Shown one piece after another: positions 54,140 to 61,574 of a stretch of DNA of 64,000 nt (the stretch's first letter is position 1; each line of letters opens with the position of its first letter). The translations under genes were made by a program, and so were the position numbers. The notes beneath the pieces were generated by a model. It searched no databases. It was not told the origin of the DNA and worked only from the letters and a program-made list of their open reading frames with translations. This DNA comes from Vibrio sp. UCD-FRSSP16_30 (GTDB lineage Bacteria > Pseudomonadota > Gammaproteobacteria > Enterobacterales > Vibrionaceae). The stretch is taken from NCBI RefSeq assembly GCF_001676025.1, contig NZ_LZFW01000013.1, positions 156,753 to 220,752 of the forward strand. Reading direction: 5' to 3'.

Positions 54140-54874
54140 TTAATCGCCTACCTCTTCATTTACGCGCAGGATGTAATCAGTCATCCAGATTGCCGCTAAG
54201 ATAAGCAGCCATACTAGCAATACGATGCCTTGTACATTTCCGGACGGCATTGCCACTAGAGATGCGAATGCGGCGGTGGGTAGTGTCCAGCATTGCAGTT
54301 TTAATAATTTAACGTTGGTTTTGGACATACTTTCTAGTGAAAGCATAATGCCCACTATGGTCAGTGATATGAGCGCGGCGTGAGTCATGCCTGCGGCAAT
54401 GAGTGGCAAAACCAGTAATAATGCCCACCAGCCGTGCTTAGAGGATGTTTTCCATGAAACGGCTGCAAACCAGATCATTGCGACACTAGAAATTTGCAAC
54501 AGTGTAAAAATGGGTTCGCCACTGAGTATGCCTTCCATCTGCGAATAAATAATGCCCGATTGTAGAAACAGAAAGAAACTGAATACACCGATACGAGCAC
54601 CATTCGTGCATCGCTTAGAAAATGCTACCATTAACAACGGAAACAGTATCCAGGTTGAGACAGAGAGCGCACTAGGTTGGTAGGATAATGTGAATCCATA
54701 GAGGCACAGTCCTATTAACAAAAATAGACCTGATGCTCGAGAGCGACAAATAATCCAAAGTGCAGGAATTGCGAGCGCTAACACGGGTACATTACCCTGA
54801 GTCACCTCAATTGATTGTGCACAGATGATAGCCAACAACGTGGTAGTAAAGAACTGAATAGCAGAAAACACCAT
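54140..54874 (-). CDS. Hypothetical multi-pass membrane protein
   Basis: A 244-residue protein with about seven to eight hydrophobic helices (FSAIQFFTTTLLAIICAQSIE; ALWIICRSRASGLFLLIGLCLYGF; WALLLVLPLIAAGMTHAALISLTIVGIML). It ends in a short charged tail (ILRVNEEVGD). No family is recognised. It lies between ffs (same direction, downstream) and atl (divergent). Start chosen at ATG 54874, preceded by GGAGGCGAAT. Confidence 0.6.
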   Translation of the reverse strand: MVFSAIQFFTTTLLAIICAQSIEVTQGNVPVLALAIPALWIICRSRASGLFLLIGLCLYGFTLSYQPSALSVSTWILFPLLMVAFSKRCTNGARIGVFSFFLFLQSGIIYSQMEGILSGEPIFTLLQISSVAMIWFAAVSWKTSSKHGWWALLLVLPLIAAGMTHAALISLTIVGIMLSLESMSKTNVKLLKLQCWTLPTAAFASLVAMPSGNVQGIVLLVWLLILAAIWMTDYILRVNEEVGD

Positions 54875-54932
54875 ATTCGCCTCCTTGCGATTGTTGTTTT
54901 ATTCCTTAATTTATTTAACAGTCATAACAATT

Positions 54933-55250
54933 ATGCATCAATTGAAAGATAAAGTCTTTGTTTTAGTTCACCAAATTCCCCTAGGCATGGTCAGTACCTA
55001 CGGAGATATAGCTAAATTTTCGGGCTATCCAGGTTATGCGAGGCAGGTAGGCGCTATTTTAAGCAATTTACCTGAAGGTTCTGCCCTGCCTTGGCATAGA
55101 GTGATTAATAGTAAAGGTGAGATCTCTTTAAAGGGAGATGATCTGCAACGTCAGCAATTACGGTTACTTGAAGAAGGTATTGTGTTTGGTGCAACAGGAA
55201 AAGTTAAGCTGAAACAGTTTCGCTGGCAACCGGGCGTGAAAGGCGCTTGA
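54933..55250 (+). CDS. atl: Alkyltransferase-like protein Atl (YbaZ)
   Basis: A 105-residue protein starting MHQLKDKVFVLVHQIPLG. It matches the MGMT DNA-binding domain (TYGDIAKFSGYPGYARQVGAILSNLP, with the Arg finger region) and reads LPWHRVINSKG where O6-alkylguanine transferases have PCHRV. Thus the reactive Cys is Trp, the mark of ATL proteins, which bind O6-alkylguanine lesions and hand them to nucleotide excision repair. A longer frame from 54885 adds 16 residues, but the ATG at 54933 fits the family length of about 100. Confidence 0.87.
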   Translation: MHQLKDKVFVLVHQIPLGMVSTYGDIAKFSGYPGYARQVGAILSNLPEGSALPWHRVINSKGEISLKGDDLQRQQLRLLEEGIVFGATGKVKLKQFRWQPGVKGA

Positions 55251-55445
55251 ATATCAAGCTTACGCCAATGTTATCAAGTAGTTAATTATTAAAGCAAAAT
55301 TATGACATCCACATATATCCTTACTCTGTTAATTAGCAAACTCATACCACTACTTAATCTAAATAGCTTTCGAGTCCATCACAATTAGCGCTTGTCTAAA
55401 CCTGTATTAGCAGGTATTTTTTATCCATATTGCGTAGGAGGTCAG

Positions 55446-56303
55446 ATGAGTCAACCACTTAGTAAACTATTAACACTATTACAGCTAGAACGATTAGAAC
55501 TTGGTTTATTCCGTGGTGAGAGTGAACATTTAGGATTACCGCAGGTTTACGGAGGGCAAGTGCTTGGACAAGCGCTGTCTGCTTCACGATATACTGTTCC
55601 TGCCGACCGAAGCGTGCATTCCTTCCACAGCTATTTTTTGCGCCCTGGCGATCCTGAAAAAGCCATTATCTATGATGTTGAGCATTTACGTGACGGCAGA
55701 ACATTTAGTACGCGACGTGTAAAAGCCATTCAAAATGGACGACCAATCTTCTATTTGACGGCTTCCTATCATGGTGAACAGCCAGGTTTTGAGCATCAAA
55801 ATACCATGCCATCTATCCCCGGCCCTGAGAATTTTGCGTCTGAAACAGAACTTGCTCAGCAAATTGCTCAATTTTTGCCTGACAATATTCAAAAAATCTT
55901 CTGTGGTGAAAAACCGATTGAAGTGCGCCCTGTTAAAGTCGTTAACCCAATCAAACCGCATAAAGAAGAGCCTAAACAATATTTATGGATCAGAGCTAAC
56001 GGGCAATTACCCGATGAACAATTGATTCATCAGTATATTTTGGCTTATGCATCAGATTGGGGATTTTTGATTACGGCTCTTCATCCGCATAAAGTCAGTT
56101 TATTGACACCAAAATTCCAGGTGGCAACGATTGATCACTCAATGTGGTTCCATCGCCCATTTAAAATGGATGATTGGCTGTTGTATGTGATTGAAAGTCC
56201 CACCGCGAGTAACTCTAGAGGGTTAGTACGCGGTGAGATCTATAATCGTTCAGGTCAGCTTGTGGCAAGTGCTGTTCAAGAAGGCGTTATGCGTCAAACC
56301 TAA
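55446..56303 (+). CDS. tesB: Acyl-CoA thioesterase II
   Basis: A 285-residue hot-dog thioesterase II that hydrolyses medium- and long-chain acyl-CoA. Family signatures are [60 protein letters not shown] and [39 protein letters not shown], as in E. coli TesB (286 residues). The repeated double hot-dog has the HSMWFHRP segment with catalytic Asp/Gln/Thr set expected. The ATG at 55446 is preceded by AGGAGG at 4 bases. A frame from TTG at 55392 is not supported. Confidence 0.93.
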   Translation: MSQPLSKLLTLLQLERLELGLFRGESEHLGLPQVYGGQVLGQALSASRYTVPADRSVHSFHSYFLRPGDPEKAIIYDVEHLRDGRTFSTRRVKAIQNGRPIFYLTASYHGEQPGFEHQNTMPSIPGPENFASETELAQQIAQFLPDNIQKIFCGEKPIEVRPVKVVNPIKPHKEEPKQYLWIRANGQLPDEQLIHQYILAYASDWGFLITALHPHKVSLLTPKFQVATIDHSMWFHRPFKMDDWLLYVIESPTASNSRGLVRGEIYNRSGQLVASAVQEGVMRQT

Positions 56304-56315
56304 ACAATCGGTTAT

Positions 56316-57341
56316 TTATAAATGTGAATGGGAACGTGAACCGTTAGTGCCGGAAAAACTAGCGTTTGGCGTTCCTGCAAAGCAATTGAGCACCCACGGA
56401 AAACTATCCGTGACATAGTAACCATACTGCCCATCCACCGTCATGCCATTACATTCATCCAAATCACCTTGCCCTGCGCTGTATTCATAGTCACCACGAA
56501 ATTGACCATCATAACGATCACTGACAACCAAACCTGCACCGCCTATCGGCGCACTGTAACCATTGCTATCAACGCGATTTCCTGACTTTAACTGATAACT
56601 GGATAAGGCCGCGCGAATCTCGCCTGTCGTGGCATCTGCAAAACAGCGTCCATAAATAGGAAATCCATCAGCGGCAAAACCAATCACAGGCGATGCTTCG
56701 CCCCCTTCACAAGATTGGTAAAATAAAGCCATAGGGTTGCCATGATAATGGTACTCACCGGTTGGTTGAACATGCGCATGATGCTCATCGGTGCCAAACT
56801 GATTTAGAGATGACATAGGATCATATCGCCAAGGATTGTCAATTTGATCCTCACCACAGCCTACCCTTTCATCAGCAACGTTGTAGCAAGCGGCAGCTAA
56901 TAAATCGATTTTAACGCCATTAAGCATCACCGCCTCTGACATCACCAAGCTTAATGCACTTGGTGTATCAGCTTTGCTTGGAAAAATATCAAAGAGGTAT
57001 TCCTTGCTCTGCTCGGCAACATCGGTCGCAAAGGATGCTGATTGATCGTTAAAATCATGATTTGGAATTGCATTTGCTTTTAGTGAACACTCACTACCGT
57101 TTGAGGTAATCGTTACATCGCCAGCAAACAGCAGGTTTCTCTGAATATCATTCACCGAAGAGACATATTGCCCAACGTAATCCTCACAGTGTCCTGATTG
57201 GTTTGTTAATCTTACATCCGTAATATCAGTTGCGTTTGATGGTACGTCACTTTCTTCGCTTGTCGTATCGTCATTATCTGAAGAGCTATTACATGCTTGT
57301 AGTAATCCTAATACCGTCCCTATGATTAAAATCCTTTTCAT
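56316..57341 (-). CDS. YHYH-domain lipoprotein
   Basis: A 341-residue lipoprotein (lipobox LLQAC near residue 15), followed by an acidic Ser/Asp-rich linker and a domain with the YHYH motif (PTGEYHYHGNPM), preceded by DEHHAHVQ and followed by GFAADGFPIYGRCF. The three His-rich segments look like a metal site; the YHYH family has no established function. Several Cys probably form disulfides. GGGAG at 6-7 bases supports ATG 57341 over 57365. Divergent from putP with a CRP-like site between them. Confidence 0.78.
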   Translation of the reverse strand: MKRILIIGTVLGLLQACNSSSDNDDTTSEESDVPSNATDITDVRLTNQSGHCEDYVGQYVSSVNDIQRNLLFAGDVTITSNGSECSLKANAIPNHDFNDQSASFATDVAEQSKEYLFDIFPSKADTPSALSLVMSEAVMLNGVKIDLLAAACYNVADERVGCGEDQIDNPWRYDPMSSLNQFGTDEHHAHVQPTGEYHYHGNPMALFYQSCEGGEASPVIGFAADGFPIYGRCFADATTGEIRAALSSYQLKSGNRVDSNGYSAPIGGAGLVVSDRYDGQFRGDYEYSAGQGDLDECNGMTVDGQYGYYVTDSFPWVLNCFAGTPNASFSGTNGSRSHSHL

Positions 57342-57422
57342 TACCATCTCCCTTTTGTTAGACAAACAACAGTATTAGCGCTAATTGAAATACATTCCTT
57401 TTTCTTTTCATAAATTTACATT

Positions 57423-57438
57423 TGTGATTTAAATCACT
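57423..57438. promoter_or_regulatory. CRP site between the YHYH gene and putP
   Basis: TGTGATTTAAATCACT matches TGTGA-N6-TCACA at 9 of 10 core positions and is almost fully palindromic (extended AGTGATTTAAATCACA on the other strand). Its centre is 174 bases from the putP ATG and 89 bases from the YHYH start. Confidence 0.65.
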
Positions 57439-57604
57439 TTCCGTAAAATATTCCGCAAATGAAACAATAATTAACACTTAATTCTGTGATGAACAGTTAC
57501 TTAGTTGATTAAGTTAATTAACAAGTAACAACCATAATGTAACATTGCAGTATCAGTTAATATTCATTAGCTCACCCTTCAAACCACGGACGTAAAGGTA
57601 GTAC

Positions 57605-59041
57605 ATGATTTATTTACAATTTGGTCTTTATCTAGCGGTAATGCTCGGTATCGGCTACTACTCCATGAGAAAAACACATGATAATCAAGATTTTATCATT
57701 GGTGGTCGAACACTAGGACCGGTTACTTCTGCTGTTAGTGCAGGCGCTTCAGATATGAGTGGTTGGCTACTACTTGGACTGCCAGGCGCGGTATTTGCAA
57801 GCGGATTAGTTGAAGGTGTTTGGATTGGTGTTGGCCTTACTTTAGGTGCCTACCTAAACTGGCTTATCGTCGCTCCGCGTCTGCGCGTTGCCACCGAGGC
57901 AAGTAACACCGTTACATTGCCAAGCTTTCTATCCAAGCGATTTGAAGATAATTCAGGGCTAATCAAGACAGTGTCTACCCTAGTCATTCTCTTCTTCTTT
58001 ACATTGTATGTGGCATCAGGCCTTAAAGGCGGCACTCTGTTGTTTGCTCATAGCTTTGGCACAACCGAAGAAGTCGCGCTATATGTCACCGCTTTTGTGG
58101 TAGTTTCTTATACCTTCCTTGGCGGATACATGGCCGTTTGTTGGACTGACCTTATTCAGGGCATTCTAATGCTGGCAGCTCTGTTCTTCTGTATGCTGCT
58201 CGGTTACATGGCAATATCTGATTCCAGTGTTGTGATCAGCGAAGTCAAACCTGAAGCCTTTAAATTCTCCACCAGCTTTATTACTGGCGCTTCTTTACTT
58301 GCATGGGGTCTTGGCTATTTTGGACAACCACATATCCTAGCGCGCTTTGTTGGTATTGATAAAGTTGAAAACATTGCTAAAGCACGTCGCATTGGCATCT
58401 CTTGGATGGTTCTCACTTTAGTACTGTCTATTTCAATTGCACTTATCGGTATCGGCTATGATGCAATCCATCCTCTTGCGACAGTCTCAGGGGATGGTGG
58501 TAACAAAGAACGTATTTTCCTTGCGTTAACTGATGCACTATTCCACCCAGTATTTGCAGGCTTTATTTTGGCCGCAGTATTGGCGGCCGTTATGTCGACG
58601 GCAGATTCCCAGTTGTTAGTGCTTACTTCATCTCTGACCGAAGATATTGGCTTTATTAGCAAAATGGATGAAACCAAAAAAGCATGGATAAGCCGTATGG
58701 GCGTGGTTGGCTTTGCTATTTTAGCTCTGGTTATTGCCGCTAATGATGACGGTTCTATTCTTGCTATGGTTGGCTATGCGTGGGGCGGATTTGGCGCTGC
58801 ATTTGGGCCACTGATGATTTTGGCTCTATGTTGGAAAGGCACAACGAAAGCGGGTGCTGTAACCGGCATGATTGTGGGTGCGGTCAGTATCTTTGTTGTT
58901 AAGAATTACATCTCTATTGAAGGTGAATATTTCTATGAACTATTACCGGCGTTTATTCTTTCCTTCGTTTCAATTGTTATCGTAAGTCTTGTAACAAAAG
59001 CGCCAACAGACAAGACACTGAAACAATTACAAATTAACTAG
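57605..59041 (+). CDS. putP: Sodium/proline symporter PutP (SSS family)
   Basis: A 478-residue protein with 13 predicted helices. GGRTLGPVTSAVSAGASDMSGWLLLGLPGAVFASGLVEGVWIGVGLTLGAYLNW in the first quarter is the family signature around the sodium and proline sites in helix 2, and YTFLGGYMAVCWTDLIQG in helix 5. Both match E. coli PutP (SAGASDMSGWLLMGLPGAV). It couples proline uptake to a sodium gradient. No putA is adjacent. The only upstream regulatory signal found is a CRP-like site. A good terminator follows. Confidence 0.85.
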   Translation: MIYLQFGLYLAVMLGIGYYSMRKTHDNQDFIIGGRTLGPVTSAVSAGASDMSGWLLLGLPGAVFASGLVEGVWIGVGLTLGAYLNWLIVAPRLRVATEASNTVTLPSFLSKRFEDNSGLIKTVSTLVILFFFTLYVASGLKGGTLLFAHSFGTTEEVALYVTAFVVVSYTFLGGYMAVCWTDLIQGILMLAALFFCMLLGYMAISDSSVVISEVKPEAFKFSTSFITGASLLAWGLGYFGQPHILARFVGIDKVENIAKARRIGISWMVLTLVLSISIALIGIGYDAIHPLATVSGDGGNKERIFLALTDALFHPVFAGFILAAVLAAVMSTADSQLLVLTSSLTEDIGFISKMDETKKAWISRMGVVGFAILALVIAANDDGSILAMVGYAWGGFGAAFGPLMILALCWKGTTKAGAVTGMIVGAVSIFVVKNYISIEGEYFYELLPAFILSFVSIVIVSLVTKAPTDKTLKQLQIN

Positions 59042-59097
59042 GTTGCTTCCGTTACTAGTTGCTTAGTAAGCATCTGATAGCCAAAACTTAAATACAG

Positions 59098-59126
59098 AGC
59101 GAGGTCATTAAGGCCTCGCTTTTTTA
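59098..59126 (+). terminator. putP terminator
   Basis: AGCGAGGTC and GGCCTCGCT pair around ATTAA (C-G mismatch inside) and are followed by TTTTTT. Confidence 0.85.
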
Positions 59127-59130
59127 TGCA

Positions 59131-59598
59131 TTACACATTACCTAACGGAAGTTCGGTGGTGTACTTAATCGACTCCATAGCAAAAGTCGACGTCACATTA
59201 GAAATACCCGGCACAGCATTCACCAATGTTTTGTAAAAGGCATCAAAGCTTTGCATATCTTTAACGAGCACTTTCAACATATAGTCGTAGTCCCCTGCCA
59301 TACGATAAAACTCCATCACTTGTGCAAAATCTGATACCACATCAACAAATTGTTGATACCACTCATGGGAGTGATCGCTGGTTTTGATAAACACAAAGGC
59401 GGTAAAAGATAACCCCAATTTTTCCGGGTCGATAAGTGCTACGCGACTTTGAATTACCCCTTCCTCCTCTAATCGCTTTAAACGCTTCCAACAAGGCGTA
59501 GTGGTTAAATTCACCGCTTCGGCTAATTCCGTCAAAGGCAAAGTGGCATCGTTTTGTAGCATAGACAGCAGTTTCTTATCTGTTTTATCAAGATTCAT
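59131..59598 (-). CDS. Lrp/AsnC-family transcriptional regulator
   Basis: A 155-residue regulator. The helix-turn-helix is [28 protein letters not shown] (18-45), followed by a RAM/AsnC effector domain ([16 protein letters not shown] to [27 protein letters not shown]). The wording fits the DecR/Lrp branch that controls cysteine or alanine-type amino-acid metabolism. It is divergent from a PLP enzyme of the cysteine synthase fold 129 bases away, which is probably its target, as in decR-linked cysteine desulfhydrase loci. GAAGAA precedes the ATG. Confidence 0.87.
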   Translation of the reverse strand: MNLDKTDKKLLSMLQNDATLPLTELAEAVNLTTTPCWKRLKRLEEEGVIQSRVALIDPEKLGLSFTAFVFIKTSDHSHEWYQQFVDVVSDFAQVMEFYRMAGDYDYMLKVLVKDMQSFDAFYKTLVNAVPGISNVTSTFAMESIKYTTELPLGNV

Positions 59599-59727
59599 TT
59601 CTTCAAAATCTCTTTTTATAGAAAATTTTTCTACATTTTAGATTAAATGGATGGTTTTTGGGTAAGTTTTTCTCTCAATCAAAGGGTAAATTATCTAAAA
59701 CTTGTTAACGATTTCAGGACAGACCTT

Positions 59728-60789
59728 ATGAACGAAGCAACTTGCACCCATAGTTGGATCAATCGAGCGATTCAGATTATTGAATCTGATTATCAGCGCT
59801 CTGCCGACACTCACCTTATTAAGCTTGATGTTGAGGCTTTTCCTGGGATCGATATCTATCTAAAAGATGAAAGCACGCACCCAACAGGGTCGTTAAAGCA
59901 TCGTTTAGCTCGTTCATTATTTTTATATGCCCTATGTAATGGTTGGATTGGACCAAAAACGCCAATTATAGAAGCATCTTCTGGTAGCACTGCGGTCTCT
60001 GAAGCCTACTTTGCTCGTCTATTAGGTCTGCCGTTTATTGCGGTTATGCCTAAATCCACTGCCAAAACAAAAATTGAGCAAATTGAGTTTTATGGCGGTA
60101 AGGCGCATCTAGTTGAGCGTTCAGATGAAATCTATGCTGAGTCACATCGTTTAGCCGAGGAGCTAGGTGGACATTATATGGATCAGTTTACCTACGCAGA
60201 ACGTGCAACAGACTGGCGTGGTAATAACAACATTGCCAACTCTATCTTTGGTCAGATGAAACTAGAATGTCACCCTATTCCAACGTGGATTGTAATGAGC
60301 CCGGGCACTGGCGGCACATCAGCGACTATCGGGCGCTTTATTCGCTATCAGCAATGCGAGACTAAACTGTGCGTTGTTGACCCACAACATTCAGTATTTT
60401 ATGACTATTACCTGACTCGAGACACTAAGCTTACTTTAGATCGTGGCAGTAATATTGAAGGTATAGGCCGCCCAAGAGTTGAACCAAGCTTTATTCCGGG
60501 AGTGGTTGATGAAATGATTAAAGTTGCTGATGCACACACCATAGTCACCATGCAATGGTTACACAAGCAACTAGGTCGTAAAGTAGGTCCTTCTACAGGG
60601 ACTAACTTATACGGTGTATTCCAGTTAGCAAAACAGATGAAAGAGAAAGGCGAAACAGGATCAATTGTCACATTACTATGTGATAGTGGAGAGCGATATT
60701 TAGACAGTTACTACAACCCACAGTGGGTTGAAAATACTATCGGTGACATTAGCCAAAGCCGCGATCATCTGCAAAGTTTATTCAACTAA
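59728..60789 (+). CDS. PLP-dependent cysteine synthase-fold enzyme, probable cysteine desulfhydrase
   Basis: A 353-residue fold-type II PLP enzyme. The PLP lysine lies in [11 protein letters not shown] (Lys57), then the phosphate-binding [27 protein letters not shown] and [15 protein letters not shown], and the C-terminal [14 protein letters not shown] and [15 protein letters not shown]. It belongs with cysteine synthase-like proteins that break down L-cysteine to sulfide, pyruvate and ammonia when linked to an Lrp-type regulator. The ATG at 59728 has AGGA upstream; a longer frame from ATG 59647 would add 27 residues. Substrate inferred from context. Confidence 0.78.
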   Translation: MNEATCTHSWINRAIQIIESDYQRSADTHLIKLDVEAFPGIDIYLKDESTHPTGSLKHRLARSLFLYALCNGWIGPKTPIIEASSGSTAVSEAYFARLLGLPFIAVMPKSTAKTKIEQIEFYGGKAHLVERSDEIYAESHRLAEELGGHYMDQFTYAERATDWRGNNNIANSIFGQMKLECHPIPTWIVMSPGTGGTSATIGRFIRYQQCETKLCVVDPQHSVFYDYYLTRDTKLTLDRGSNIEGIGRPRVEPSFIPGVVDEMIKVADAHTIVTMQWLHKQLGRKVGPSTGTNLYGVFQLAKQMKEKGETGSIVTLLCDSGERYLDSYYNPQWVENTIGDISQSRDHLQSLFN

Positions 60790-60806
60790 TTAAAAACTGA
60801 CCATTT

Positions 60807-60835
60807 ACACAGTGCCGAAATAAAAGGCACTGTGT
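60807..60835 (+). terminator. Hairpin after the PLP enzyme gene
   Basis: ACACAGTGCC and GGCACTGTGT form a perfect 10-bp stem with a 9-base loop. It lacks a strong T tract. Confidence 0.6.
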
Positions 60836-61574
60836 GAATAAAACACTGCATGCAACAAAATATAAAAGATTAATAATCAGATCACACTTTAACAGAGTGA
60901 CAGATGAGATTAGAAAAAAGAACATAATATAATACAAGACTACAAATCACCCAGTATAGATAAAACCCACCTCTGTTATATTAATACAATCCAAGATAAT
61001 AAGATAAATTAGAATGGCTAATCATTACAACCTCAATTGAACATCATGCTTTAATTTAATTAATTTATCACAACCACATATTAACCTTACTAATTCGTCA
61101 TTATTAAAAACAACAAAACCGTCATATAAGAATCTAACTCCAATCATAGCAAAAGATAAATCCCACAATAAAATCACAATTAATATCAATGAGTTAAACA
61201 TAACCTGCAAAGAAAAATACCGCACGACACCCCCTATACTCAAAGCGTCGACTACCACTAATTAATATTAAATCAAAACAAATTCATGATATTTGTGAAA
61301 AGGTATGGCTCTTATTATTTTAAGTTGTGCTGTCCGTTGCATATATAGATATTAATAATATTAATCCATTTAAACATTCACTCAATAAATACATACTGAG
61401 GTGGTTATTCGGATAATACACCATCATCATAACTATCAAGTTATCCTATTGATCCCAACATGATATGCGGTATAAATATTTAACTTCAAAAAAGAACATA
61501 ATCTACTTAAGTTAAATACCGAATAACCTTCATAAATGGAACAAGTGCTTTTATTCTTATTAAGGTTAGCAATT
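60836..61574. other. Long AT-rich intergenic region upstream of chiA
   Basis: No gene that I can support; small frames at 61025-61258 and 61436-61663 on the minus strand lack ribosome sites and the second runs into chiA. It is presumably the chiA promoter and leader, but no strong operator was recognised. Confidence 0.6.
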
